From NCBI GenBank assembly GCA_036898135.1, contig CM072516.1, positions 64,560,982 through 64,624,981 of the forward strand: a stretch of 64,000 bases of DNA, read 5' to 3'. Origin of the DNA: Oncomelania hupensis (Eukaryota > Mollusca > Gastropoda > Littorinimorpha > Pomatiopsidae). The notes beneath the pieces are model-generated. The model did not search any database, was not told the origin of the DNA, and saw only the letters and a list, made by a program, of their open reading frames with translations. The stretch's first letter is position 1, and the number at the start of each line of letters is the position of its first letter. The translations under genes and the position numbers were made by a program. Shown piece after piece: positions 1 through 21,890 of the stretch.

Positions 1-1003
1 CTCTCATATTGCACTACTAGGATGAATAGGAGACCAAGCGTGTTTGCCAGTGTCAGATTGTTGTATCTGGCAAACTCCAAGATTCTTAGGCCCCTGCCAT
101 TTGTCTCGTTGTTGCAGTGGGGTCCACATGTGTCTACCCAGTTGCGCATCTTGGCTAACCGTGGCATTCCAGTCGCCTTGCACTATGACTGTGTCCTTCT
201 TCGGCACTTGCTCAAGGACAGCCTGTAGATTTTCATAAAAATCCTCCACTTCGCTGTCGTCATAGTCTGATGTTGGGGCATAGGCTTGAATGATGGTGAT
301 GTTGAAAGGGGCTGCTTTCAGACGGATGGTAATGAGCCTACTGGAGACTGAGCGGCAACCCATGACAGTGGCTAAAATGTCTCTGTGGACCAAGAATCAA
401 ACGCCGTGTTCGTGCCTGTCATCTCTACCGCTGAAATAAAGCTTGTGGCCTTTGTCGGTCGTTGTTTCACCGTGGCCTTTCCAGCGCAGTTCGCTGATAC
501 TAAAACGTTTCATCGATAGTGGTCCATCTCGTGGGTCAGTTCTTCTAATTTTCCTTCCGCAGTTAGGGTCCTGACGTTCCAGGTTCCTATGACGATGTTG
601 TTTCTGGTGCGGATCTTGCTAAGTTGTCCGTCAGTAGCACACTTATCACCTCCGTCCTGGTGGCCAACGGAATGTGCGGCCCTTGGTGACCCGGGCGACG
701 ATCGATCCGGTATTGGATGAAGGGTTCTTTTCATCATAATCTTGGGCAAGAAAGACCTGGCATGGCCCAATCCTCTCCAGGCTGTTGACCACAGACGATA
801 TCCACGAATACAGTGTGGTTAGCCTTGGCCCCGAGCATGTGGTCGTTGAACCTGTAGTAACGTGAGGTTCCTCCGTCCTGGCCGGTGACTTCTGTGTAGA
901 AGACTTTCGCCCAGTGATGCCGTGCTGACATCACCCTTGTTAGCCGCCTCTTACGACACGCCGGGAAACGTTGGGTCTATTCTTTTTAGTGCCCGAACCC
1001 ACA
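1..1003 (-). mobile_element. RTE-clade LINE, 5' end and endonuclease part (copy 1)
   Basis: On the minus strand the element starts near 1003 (TGTGGGTTCGGGC, the same 5' end as the copy at 20,112) and runs off the left edge. After a 5' leader it codes for the start of an apurinic-type endonuclease (IGTWNVRTL near 560-600; [19 protein letters not shown] and QGDWNA in 4-393). The reading frame breaks between about 393 and 510, so this copy is dead. The family corresponds to the endonuclease-reverse transcriptase often annotated in molluscs as craniofacial development protein 2-like. The RT part, seen in other copies here, places it near RTE/BovB. Confidence 0.85.
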
Positions 1004-1290
1004 ATTAGTAGTGTATGCATTTTATATGTATGTGTTTTGTTAATATTTTATAATGATGTTTATATTCTATCTTGTTTTTTGTAAACGAGGGTTCGATACA
1101 TTAGAATAAAACCTCAGTGTCCCCTGCATAGTATGCCTTTATTGTAAAGTGACTGGCTGGTAGAGTGCCTTTAGTATTACCATTAGGGTTGTTTCAGCAG
1201 ATCTTTTATACGGATCAGGGGTGAGTCCTCATTCAACCAAGTTGTAGCCCTGATTCGGCTCTTTGCAGTCTGATAGACCCTATAAAAATG
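1004..1290 (+). repeat. Repeat family A, 5'-truncated copy
   Basis: Shares its sequence with the 3' half of the full copies at 6143-6722 and 23,380-23,945: the GCATTTTATATGTATGTGTT block, TTTATTGTAAAGTGACTGGC, then GTTGTTTCAGCAGATCTTTT and a CTTTGCAGTC end. It abuts the RTE copy. No coding potential. Confidence 0.8.
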
Positions 1291-1363
1291 ACTGAGTATA
1301 TGTTATAAACTGATAACAGAACAAGTGTTGAGAAGTGGAACACTTTGAATTAGAGTGTACATA

Positions 1364-1631
1364 AAAAAAGGTAAAGGTAGTCCCATAGCCTTGTGACCGT
1401 AGGGGAGCGTGATGTTGGAGATCACACATATCTTGGGCCAGTGTAATGAGGGTGATGCCCATCTCTCTCCCTCGCTGCTTTACCTTCCCCACCCTTAAGA
1501 GAGTAGGTACTCAGTCACAGTTGAGTCAACTGGGGGCGTTGTTATTTGTCGCTTCACGTTTTGCGGTCACCCATCCAAGTGCTAACCGCACTGGACGGTG
1601 CTTAACTTGCGACACAGTAGCGAGTGCTAAG
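1364..1631 (-). mobile_element. SINE with tRNA-like plus 5S-like head (copy 1)
   Basis: Minus-oriented copy of the SINE described at 36,871-37,165. It keeps the 3' tail (read on + as AAAGGTAGTCCCATAGCC) and the 5S-like block (read on + as GCGGTCACCCATCCAAGTGC). It stops at AGTGCT, lacking the first ~20 bases of the tRNA-like head. Confidence 0.85.
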
Positions 1632-1731
1632 AAGAATCATAATGAATGAGTTAAAATATACAAAACTATACAAAAAGGTAACAAATAAAATATAAACAAT
1701 GACAATAAATCTTAAGTATGGCAAATGCCAC

Positions 1732-1734
1732 ACG

Positions 1735-1769
<35 letters not shown>
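1732..1769. repeat. (CA)n microsatellite
   Basis: Pure CA array. It is followed by a short repeat (about 1785-1900) that resembles the inverted form of 11,776-11,900 and includes a CCCTAA-like stretch at 1861-1898. Confidence 0.9.
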
Positions 1770-1775
<6 letters not shown>

Positions 1776-1985
1776 AAAAACGCCGTTGTTATGACTTTCA
1801 TGAAACGCCAACACGTTGTTTGGACTTTTTTTTTAAAAAGTTTGTCCGGTTTTTGAAGTTAACCCTAACCTATCCCTAAGCCTAACCCAGCCCTAACCTT
1901 AAAAGAACACTGTTTTGACCTCAAAATAACGGGGCCATCAAAAAACGTAGGTAGAGTATAAAGAGTGTGTAACAATAACTGCGTT

Positions 1986-1988
<3 letters not shown>

Positions 1989-2027
<39 letters not shown>

Positions 2028-2043
2028 CACACACACACACACA

Positions 2044-2076
<33 letters not shown>
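1989..2076. repeat. (CA)n microsatellite
   Basis: About 44 CA units with GC and CC interruptions. The histidine/threonine and cysteine/valine frames over it are artefacts. Confidence 0.95.
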
Positions 2077-2080
<4 letters not shown>

Positions 2081-2452
2081 GTCATGCAAGCTAAAACAAG
2101 CATCAAACAGATACAATACACTATCACCATCAACACTGGCCTATGTTATCTAATCATTGACCTTGGCCTATACACTGACTAGCTTTGAGTAAGCAGAAGC
2201 TAATGTAGAAGAAGAAAACATTATAGGTGGGAATGTTGAGAGAAAGGAAGCAAAAACAAAGAGTACAATTATTAATTGCAGTAATATTTGGGAACTAAAG
2301 TTTGTGTTGTTTTTTTTTACTGTGTTCTAATATTTTTATTTTTTAAAAGTATTTTTTACCATCACAATGGCAGAAAATTGTAAGTATTCACAACTATGAT
2401 TTCAAACTCTTAAATCTTCTAGACAGAAGAATTTTGCTCAATTGTCTTGTCG

Positions 2453-2590
2453 TTAGACGATGCGCCCAAAGGCTGCAAGTTGGATGCTTATGGCGGCTTG
2501 AGTTAGATCCTGTATCGTCCAGCGCTTTGTGCAGCTCTTGAGCTGGAAAGTGTTATATAAGAACGATTAAATAATAATTAAATAAAAAAT
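2453..2590 (+). repeat. Repeat family B, partial copy
   Basis: Matches the repeat at 7768-7899 and 16,930-17,085: GATGCGCCCAAAGGCTGCAA, GGCTTGAGTTAGATCCTGTA, GCAGCTCTTGAGCTGG, ending with a TATATAAGAACGATTAAATA-type tail. It looks like a short non-coding retroposon. Confidence 0.75.
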
Positions 2591-5339
2591 TATAATGTTA
2601 CAGGAGTTTCTTGAAATCGGGGATTTTGTATAATTCAAGAAACGTCAGGACGCACACACCCACACACACACGCACGCACGCACACACACACTCACACATT
2701 GGTAGGGACGGAAATAGAAGACGAGGGGAGGGGGGGGATAAAAATAAAGATAAAATCCAGCAGACATTAAACATAAAACTAAATGTCTCAATACATTATT
2801 TGGTTTATTTGTGTCACAAGAGGCCAGTTTAGACCCTCATCGCCTTAAAAATACATCCTTCTTTGGTCTTTGTAGCTAAAAGTCGATGCTTAGCAGACGA
2901 CAAAAGTTAGTGTTATTCTAAGCATAGGTAGGGTAAATCTCGCTAAGGTAGGCCATGGCATAATCAGCTGACCTACATCCAGCAGCCCTAGCACCCGGCG
3001 CGCGGGATTTCGCGGGGTTTGGCTGACCACAAGGTTAGGTAGAGCATTCTTTGTCTAACCCGCACACGAGAAGGATGCACACGCTGAAAGATCTCTCTCA
3101 GAAGACTACGCAGGTGACGGGTGAAATTCATTCATCGCAGTATAGCAATAGCCTGACATTGTCAAAAAGGTAAATGATCAATCTTTTGTTTCACCGCGAT
3201 TTATTGATATTATTATTGGATTATGCTTGTGAAGTCTTGCTATGTTTTATGATTGTGAATGTTAGTAAAACCTTGCTTGACCACGAGGCTGATCCACGCG
3301 ACCGGTTTCGACAACCTGAGGTAGCCCCAACGGACCCACTGTTATTTCTCACATTGGTATTATTGCAGACCAGTGGCTGTACCGGAGAAAGCGTATATTG
3401 TTAATTATTTTTCCCTGTGTTTATTTTAGCCATAATGTATGTATATAGGAATTATGTTGGAGATTCCAGTGGACACTGACTTAAAAAATTGTTCGTATTT
3501 TATCTGTATAAGTGGAGATGATCTCGCTGAGGGCTGTTTCTGCCAACAGTGAGACGCTCTGCACACCATTTGTAAACAAGGCGTTACAGAAACTCGTCTT
3601 ATGTTTTGCAGACGAGCAGGCTTGGTCCGCGGCAGGAGATAGACCCCATTGAGAGTCATCCCAGACATGCGACCTGCAAAAACGGAGCATCGAGCACTGA
3701 GCTCCGATAGCTCAGTAGTCAACAAACGAGACCAGGAGACAACAGCACCGCACCTCGAAGATACAGCTATAGAAAAAGTGCACGAACACTGATATATAGG
3801 AACTGTGCGATAGTCCAATCTTCCTGGAAAAAGAACATTAGGCAAAACAAGAACAAAGCCCAGGGATGAGACAGTCGCAAGTATCGAGAACAGTAGCAGA
3901 ATAGACCCATCAAAGAGCGAACTACTCGAAGTGAATCTTGGACTGTTAAGTTAATCCTGGTTATACTACGTTTTGGACATTTAAGTTAGTGTAGTGAATA
4001 GAGAATTAGATATAGAGTACAGGAAATAAATGTGTGATATTTACTGGTAACAAGTGGCTGGACTACCTATGTTTCATAGCTGTGCGAGAGCTAGTGTATC
4101 AGTGAATCTATTACACTTTTCTCCCTATCTCTGTAACCCCATCCTCACACAGACTAGGCCAAACATATAAATGTATTAAGATTAGTCATAGGGCGATTTA
4201 ACTAGCCGATCCCCGCAGACGAAAGACGAGTGGGTAATAGCATTCCATTGTGCAGAGCCCAGCAACAATAGAACCCACCGTCACAATTTGTGTATTTTAG
4301 TTCACCCTTTTTACATCTTACTGCGCAAACTGTGTTCTTCAAATGAAGTGAAATAAAATTTGAGTCTTGAGTCTTATTTCGTTAAAAAAAATAATAAATA
4401 AATAAAACAAACAACAACTCTTTGTCAGGAGATTAAAGACAACTCGAAGTAACAAAGAAGATTTAGTTTCCCAAAGAAGGAGCATAACTCCTGGACACGA
4501 GAAACCGAAAGTTGCCAGCGCCACCAAACGGTCATCGTGATAGAAAATCAGGTCTACGGCGTGAAAGGAGACACTGTACTTAACTCTCTCTCTAATTGCC
4601 TTATCTCTAAATCATGTCAACCCAAAGGTTTACAATTTGGTGAACAAAAATCTTCGCTCTGCCAAGCATTGCTACACTATACCTGGGCATTTGTGAAATA
4701 ATTTGAGAGAATTAAAGATTAAGATCGATGCCATACTACCCACTGCTACCCTATGCACTATAGTGCTAGTATATGGCCATTCTATTTGTTGTGATGAATA
4801 GGTGAAGATGATTACATTATGCATACATTCTTTGTAAGTTGCAATGTTTGAAAGCTTACGGTTGTGCTCTGTAGGAGTTTTCTGTTTATCATGTCAAACC
4901 TAGCATGGGAAAAATGTATAATGCACCCAGGAGTGTGTACATATATGTATCAAGGTGTCAGAGAAAATATTCGTACAGGATTGTAGTTATGCTATTTGTG
5001 TATGACCTGTATGAACTAAGAATGGTGCAGACGATGGTGGGCTGTTATATTGCCAGGATAATATTACAGGCTGTATTAATAATGATGAAATTTTCACTAC
5101 CTAATGTTCACATAACTGTGAGGTTAAAAATGTGTGCATACATGTGCCTGTTGAGCATGCTGCACTTTTGACTGTTAATTGTAGCTCGCAATTGTTCTGC
5201 AGGAACCTAAGAATACAAAATGTTGCTTGAAGTTTATTGTAACAATAAGTGTTTTTTGCGATATGATTTAATGTTACCTAAGTACATTTTGAATTGATTT
5301 GTTGTTTTTAATTGTCTTTTCTTGCTTTATATTTGTGCT
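2591..5339. other. No recognisable gene
   Basis: Contains a short CA-rich array (2651-2697) and otherwise AT-rich unique-looking sequence. The small open frames here (for example 3174-3404 and 3426-3845) have no recognisable domain or splice context, and I do not call them genes. Confidence 0.6.
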
Positions 5340-5446
5340 CTCTCTCTGTCTCTCGCATCTTCCTTCTTTCTCTTGTCTTCTTTCTCCCTCTTACTTCCTT
5401 TTTTATCTCTCGCTTTTCTCCCTCCTCCCTGTCTGTCCTCCATTTA

Positions 5447-5530
<84 letters not shown>
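5340..5530. repeat. (CT)n microsatellite in a pyrimidine-rich tract
   Basis: Impure CT-rich lead-in followed by a pure CT array from about 5450 to 5527. Confidence 0.95.
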
Positions 5531-5535
<5 letters not shown>

Positions 5536-5708
5536 ACGCTAAGTCCTGTCTCGTTTTATTGTTCGTCTTTTAAGCTGACTTGTACAATTTTCTACCCAAT
5601 AAGCTTTTTATTAACTCACCTGCTGACATATTCGCAACCCCATTTTGCGATCACCTTCTTTCAAATTTTTACGCTGGTAATTCTTGCCCTCGGGATGGAT
5701 TTTTAGGC

Positions 5709-5956
5709 TGAAATTATACTGCCACGCGCGACTGAAGTGCGGACCGAAACGGACGGGCAGCTAGGTCGGAAGTGGTGATCATATAGGTCCGCGCGACTCC
5801 GTCCGACTGTGTAAACAAAACCGAAAAATTGTTCTGTGGCAGTGCAACAATAAAACAATGACTATAATCAAAATCAATGTATCAATGTATCTGGGATGCA
5901 CTTTCAAACACACACACACACACCCTCCTATGCAAATGTTTGCTCATTCATGCCTA

Positions 5957-5998
<42 letters not shown>

Positions 5999-6943
5999 TT
6001 ACCTTCGTTTCCCATTTCCCTAGCAATGTTTTCCCATGCTTTTTGAATAAGTTCTGGATTGCTGTGATTTTTGTCCGCTTTGTTATATATCAATTCTCTG
6101 CAGCGCACCACCACAATCAATCTTTCGTCCTCAATCTTGGCACCCCCGTTGGGGTGCCGGGGGTTTCAGTATAAATAGTATCCCCACTTTCTGGAAATTT
6201 AGTGCTTTAAATTCCCACTGTCGCTGTCTTTCTCATTTGCTCTTTCTCATTCCTGCTCTGTTCTATCAATCTGCTATACTATCGTCTTCTTCGCTAGCCC
6301 AGTCTCCTGCCTTTTTTCTTGAAAACTCTTCCGGGACAAGACTCCTTATTTGTGTATGAGGTTTGTTGGATCAGCTTGGGAATATTGGACGCTTTCTGCC
6401 AGGTGGTCACTAGGGCTTCCTATGATGTTATTATTTAGCAATGTAGGCATTTTATATGTATGTGTTTTGTTGATAATTTATAATGATGTTTGTATTCTAT
6501 TTTGTTTTTGTAAATGGGGGTTCGATAAGTTGGGGTGAAGCCTCAGCCGTCCCATGCGTGGGATGTCTTTATTGTAAAGTGACTGGCTGGTGGAGAGTAT
6601 TCAGTTTTACCACTAGGGTTGTTTCAGCAGATCTTTTATGCGGATCAGGGGTTGTCTGGTCCTGATTTGGCTCGGAAGAGTCCGCTGGACCTAAAACAAT
6701 AATCATGTAATGTAATGTAATGTCCTCAATCTTGGCAGGAAACAGACTGGATGAACGAAACACTTCGATAGGAGAGCGGGCCCTTCCGCACGCTAAAAAG
6801 AAGTGCTGCATGCACGCACGTCTTTTTTCGTCCGCATGACTTTTTACGTCTAGTCGTGTCAGTATAATCACCGATAGGAAATAAAGAAGAGGACACGACT
6901 TTTTTCGGTCCACACTTCAGTCGCGCGTGGCAGTATAATTTCA
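5709..6943. mobile_element. Non-autonomous DNA transposon with 41-bp TIRs
   Basis: Termini 5709-5749 and 6903-6943 are inverted repeats of 41 bp with one mismatch, beginning TGAAATTATACTGCCACGCG. The interior has no transposase frame. It holds CA and GA microsatellites (about 5907 and 5959-5995) and a complete retroposon insertion (6143-6722), so the original element was about 640 bp. I found no clear target-site duplication, so the superfamily is open. Confidence 0.75.
6143..6722 (+). mobile_element. Repeat family A, full-length retroposon copy with TSD
   Basis: 580-bp insertion bounded by a perfect 15-bp direct repeat (TCCTCAATCTTGGCA at 6128-6142 and 6723-6737). The 5' end is a GC-rich hairpin-like block (CCCCGTTGGGGTGCCGGGGG) followed by GTATAAATAGTATCCCCAC. 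The 3' end is ATGTAATGTAATG. The long TSD and the simple-repeat tail point to LINE-type retroposition. No significant reading frame. Confidence 0.85.
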
Positions 6944-7767
6944 CCAAATTTGGTCTCATGCTTCGTCATTCTGAAACACTTGGTGTTTGTTATAAAAAAC
7001 ACACACACACACACAAATGTTTATAAAAAAAGATAAAACATTGTCTTTTTTCTTGTTCAAACAGATCTATTTATACGCTGAATTTGTTTGCCATCTGGAT
7101 GGACTTTTTGAAGTTCCAGACTATCGGTTTTTGGTCACCAAGTTTGGTCTCAGGTTTCATCATTCTGAAACACATTTTCATACCTCTGATCTAGGCTTAT
7201 ATACAAAACACTTTTTTTTTGCAGTTATATTTTGTACATTTTTTTAATTGCCCAAAAGGATCATTTACTAATTGTTTCCCAAACATCTATGTGTATTTAC
7301 TTAACATTCTAGGTCGTTTAATTTAAAAAGCTATCGACACTCGAAGTTTGCTTACTTGTCGCTATGCTCCCCTGAGTTTTCCATCACAATGACCGCTTGG
7401 GACGCTTCGCGGGGAATGTCATCATTATTTATATAGCAGTCTTTCAGAATGATCCTTCTTTGTGTTAACTGAATATTGTTCGATTTCACTGCAAATCTGC
7501 TCTGCAAATCTGCGTAGGCTAGTATCTTAGCCTACTTCCAAAAGCGATTCAGCCTAAAAATAGTTGCAGCTCATGCGGAGAAAAGGTGACATACTGTGAG
7601 ACGTGTTTCTCATGAACCACACAGCGCATCCGTGACTAGTCAAGGTTTACATTGGCTTGGGTAGATTAAAGTCCCCAGACACATAGCGTATAGGGGACAA
7701 CAGATAATAACAAAATAATAAAATACCTTGGCCTCTGGGAGTGTGCCTTATGAGCAAGACCTTCTCC
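6944..7767. other. Intergenic; one short direct duplication
   Basis: The block ACCAAATTTGGTCTCATGC...CATTCTGAAACAC at 6944-6984 recurs, slightly diverged, at 7137-7175. A short CA array lies at 7002-7016. Nothing else recognised. Confidence 0.5.
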
Positions 7768-7899
7768 CCTATACCGGTCGCCCAGGATTGTGCTCAGTCG
7801 TCTGGGCGTCAGACTATGCGCCAAATGGTTGCAAGTGGGCGCCTCGGGCGGCTTGAGTTAGATCCTGTATGGGCCAGCGCCTTGAGCAGCTCTTGAGCT
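7768..7899 (+). repeat. Repeat family B, left part (split by a LINE)
   Basis: Carries the family B body (GTCGTCTGGGCGTCAGAC, GGCTTGAGTTAGATCCTGTA) and stops at TTGAGCT, where the L2-type LINE begins. The right part resumes at 9483 after the same TTGAGCT. Confidence 0.8.
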
Positions 7900-9326
7900 C
7901 GTCTCTGGTCAGTGGCATAGTGCCACCTCAGTTCAAACAAGCTGTGATCACTCCCATTCTCAAGAAGCCTGGGCTTGACCCGAACGTGTTAAAACACTAT
8001 AGACCGGTGTCGAACCTGCCTTTCATGGCGAAGGTATTAGAGAAAGTGGTTCTGGCCCAACTGATCGAGCATCTGCAAGCAAACAATCTGTTAGAAGTGT
8101 ATCAGAGTGCATACAGAAAGGATCACAGCGTGGAGACAGCCGTGCTGAATGTTCTGGATGGCCTACTAATGAGTTCAGATCAGAAGCGAGTTTCTCTCAT
8201 GGCGCTTCTTGACCTCAGCGCGGCTTTCGACACGCTGGATCATTCTGTACTGCTTCAAAGACTTAACAAATCATTTGGCCTACGTGGTGTTGTTCATGAC
8301 TGGTTTGTGTCGTATGTGCAGGATCGCTTTCAGTCAGTTCTGGTTGATGGTGTTTTATCATCACCCGACTCACTTGTATTTGGTGTCCCTCAGGGTTCTG
8401 TGTTGGGGCCTGTGTTATTTACATTGTATTCTCAGCCACTTTCAGATGTCATCACAGACCATGAATGTAATTTCCACAAATATGCAGACGATACTGAACT
8501 GTCCAAGAGTTCTCAACCATCAGACTTTAAGACTGTGCAGTCAGACATTCAAACTTGCATCCATGATGTTCTTTCCTGGATGGATAGCAATAAGCTTAAA
8601 TTGAACACTGAAAAAACTGAAATCATGCCTGTAGGCAAAGCCTCGTGTCTCAGGCAGGTCGGCAGCGACTCCCTAGTTGTAAATGGCAGCAGCATTCCGT
8701 ACCAAGACTCCGTGCGCTATCTTGGAGTCAAAATTGACCAAACTTTGTCAATGCAAGATCAAATTGGTACTATATGTCGTGCTACTTTTCTCGAGATGAG
8801 GCGCATTGCCTCTATTCGACCGTTTTTAACCGAGTCAGCGTGTGCAGCTCTTGTCAATGCTTTTGTAACATCACGGCTTGACTTCTGCAATTCTGTTCTG
8901 GTTGGTCTTCCAACTGAACAAATAAATCGCCTTCAACGCGTACAAAACAACGCAGCGCGTCTTATTTTGAAACGGAAGAAAAGGGATCACACCACTCCCT
9001 TACTATGCAAGCTTCACTGGCTGCCGGTGAAGTTTCGCATTCAATTCAAGGTCTGCGTTTTGGCTTTTCGGTTCTTTGAAGGCACACTACCATCCTACCT
9101 AGCCAATGCACTTGTAGCCTATAAACCAACTCGGGCACTACGTTCTTCGTCTGAACGTCTTTTGACAGCGCCACTCCGAAATATGAAAACTTTTGGAGAA
9201 CGTGCATTTTCTTTTGCTGCGCCTACTCTCTGGAATTCGCTGCCGGCAAACATGAGAAGCGTACCTGACTTGGCAACATTCAAATCGCAACTGAAAACTT
9301 ATTTGTTCAAGCTTGCGTTCAAATAA
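7900..9326 (+). CDS. LINE reverse transcriptase (L2/CR1 group), N-terminally truncated
   Basis: A continuous frame of about 475 codons from the insertion boundary to the TAA at 9324-9326; the first ATG of the open frame (7869) belongs to the host repeat, not the element. RT motifs are in order: ITPILKKPG and YRPVSNLPF in the fingers, LLDLSAAFDTLDH (catalytic Asp near 8211), GVPQGSVLGPVLF, and YADDTEL (8481-8501). It ends with the VQNNAARLIL and LHWLPVKFRIQFK thumb region. This would copy the element's RNA at a nicked target. Without the endonuclease and 5' UTR it is not autonomous. Confidence 0.9.
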
Positions 9327-9482
9327 TAATAATTATTATTGTTGTTTTTATTTCATTGTAATATTATGCCATATGTGTTGTAATGAAAGGATGTACAATG
9401 GATGAATGCGAGTGGGTGCGCAATGAGTCACAATGTGAGATTTGCGCGATATAAGTACCATTCATTATTATTATTATTATTA
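7900..9482 (+). mobile_element. L2/CR1-group LINE, 5'-truncated, RT intact
   Basis: 1.58-kb insertion into a family B repeat, with a 7-bp TSD TTGAGCT (7893-7899 and 9483-9489). It keeps the reverse transcriptase and the family's typical C-terminal WNSLPANMRS...FKSQLKTYLFK region, then a short 3' end (GCGCGATATAAGTACC) and an (ATT)n tail. The endonuclease part is missing. The uninterrupted frame suggests a fairly young copy. Confidence 0.85.
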
Positions 9483-9530
9483 TTGAGCTGGAAAAACGCA
9501 ATATATAAGAACGATTAAATAAATAAAGAA
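9483..9530 (+). repeat. Repeat family B, right part
   Basis: TTGAGCTGGAAAAACGCAATATATAAG... with an AAATAAATAAA tail; completes the family B copy interrupted by the LINE at 7900-9482. Confidence 0.75.
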
Positions 9531-9671
9531 TCATCATCGTCATCCTTCGAACAAAAGAGGGCCGGCACCAAAGTAAAAAGCTTGAAATAATATCGCCAAT
9601 AAAAAGAAGGGCGTGATTGGTTGTATTTGAGGTTGTTAATATTGAATGAACTGCCTGCAAAACATACTGAC
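9531..9671. other. Spacer between family B and the MITE
   Basis: No gene or named repeat seen. The last 8 bases (ATACTGAC, 9664-9671) are the left target duplication of the MITE. Confidence 0.5.
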
Positions 9672-9988
9672 CACAGGCGCTTGTATCAGGACACGCGAAC
9701 GCCTATGCCTGTGACGGAGACGCGTCACAGGCATAGGCGCTCGCGTGTCCTGATACAAGCACCTGTGGACAGAGCATAGTTCTTATTTTGTTTGTTTGCG
9801 TCAATCACTGCTGAAATGAATTAGTTGCCTTCTTTGGGGATACATTTTGTAGTTTGTTCATATAGATTTGAAAACTGCGATGACCCGCCAGTTCCGCTGG
9901 CTTTTGTTTGGTACCTTGTATTATAGATAACCAAAGGGAGACGCGTCACAGGCATAGGCGCTCGCGTGTCCTGATACAAGCGCCTGTG
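9672..9988. mobile_element. 317-bp MITE, 45-bp TIRs, 8-bp TSD, third internal arm
   Basis: Outer TIRs 9672-9716 and 9944-9988 differ by one base (CACAGGCGCTTGTATCAGGA...). An extra copy of the right arm sits at 9723-9767, so the left 96 bp form a near-perfect hairpin alone. The flanks carry an exact 8-bp duplication ATACTGAC (9664-9671, 9989-9996). An 8-bp TSD is usual for hAT and P-type transposons. There is no reading frame. Confidence 0.9.
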
Positions 9989-9996
9989 ATACTGAC

Positions 9997-10211
9997 GTTC
10001 TCAGAGTCAGATACTTTACTTATTTATTTATTTTAATTATTATTTCAATGACTCACTGAATGACAATTTGTACAGCCCGTATACACCTTTACAGCCGGAG
10101 GCATGCTCAAGGCGCTTTTAAACACATGCTTGTATATGTATGTGTATGTATGTTTTGTAAACATATCTTATTATTAAGACTAAAGGTCAACAGAGGTATT
10201 GCTAATTATAC
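9997..10211. other. Upstream flank of the dioxygenase gene
   Basis: AT-rich sequence between the MITE and the start codon. No convincing TATA box or initiator can be assigned. The 5' UTR and promoter probably lie here or in an upstream untranslated exon. Confidence 0.4.
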
Positions 10212-21266
<11,055 letters not shown>

Positions 21267-21290
21267 CTGATGACAATAGAAGCACATAGA

Positions 21291-21491
21291 GGGGCCGGGT
21301 AGCTCAGTTGGTAGAGCGTCTTACTAGTAACCGACAGGTACCTGGTTCGAATCCCGGATTGGCCAATGTGTGACCATATTATTTTCCCCTTACCATCAAC
21401 TGGTTCGCTGGTGTCAGAATAATGTGACCAGTAGTCGCCTATACGCTTCGGTGTCGTGTGACTATAATCTACAGTTACACATTATTACATT
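21291..21491 (+). mobile_element. tRNA-derived SINE with 14-bp TSD in the dioxygenase 3' UTR
   Basis: The head has A-box TAGCTCAGTTGG and B-box GGTTCGAATCC in tRNA spacing; the acceptor stem pairs partly, but the anticodon stem does not, so it is not a functional tRNA. An unrelated ~125-bp body follows. An exact TSD (TAGAAGCACATAGA, 21,277-21,290 and 21,492-21,505) proves insertion. The left TSD begins 11 bases after the stop codon. Confidence 0.88.
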
Positions 21492-21527
21492 TAGAAGCAC
21501 ATAGAAATTACCTTAGTCATGCTGAAT

Positions 21528-21890
21528 ACAGTGTAGTGTAGTGTAATGTAGTGTAGTGTAGTGTAGTGTAGTTTTAGTGTACTAAGTGTAGTGCAACATA
21601 GCGTAGCCTATCATAGAATAGTGTTTTTAAAAAGTGTGAAAGGAGGTCTGGACCGTTATCCGAACAACTGGTTTTTAAATATCACCCGTTGGATCACAAC
21701 TTTTAATAATGTGTAGTTTATAGATGAAGATTTTCTGCAGCAACCCACCAGCATTCAAAACCATAACTTTCACAGTGCCTCTCTGTATTTTTACTATAGT
21801 ATACTATAGTATAACATAACATAGCATAGCATAGTATAGGAAAGTATAGTGCAGTAAAGAAGAGGATGGGATAGGATAGAATAGGATATT
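21528..21890. repeat. (TAGTG)n and related pentanucleotide tracts
   Basis: TAGTG units at 21,528-21,600 and ATAGTATAACATAGC-type imperfect repeats at 21,795-21,890. Confidence 0.8.

Noticed and set aside
1865..2153. Open frames over CA arrays (poly-Cys/Val, poly-His/Thr)
   Set aside because: Pure microsatellite translation; no codon structure outside the array.
3426..3845. 139-codon minus frame as a gene
   Set aside because: No domain and low-complexity composition; nothing supports expression.
21291..21365. Functional tRNA gene (anticodon position AGT)
   Set aside because: Anticodon stem does not pair, T stem and acceptor have mismatches, and a SINE body and TSD follow.
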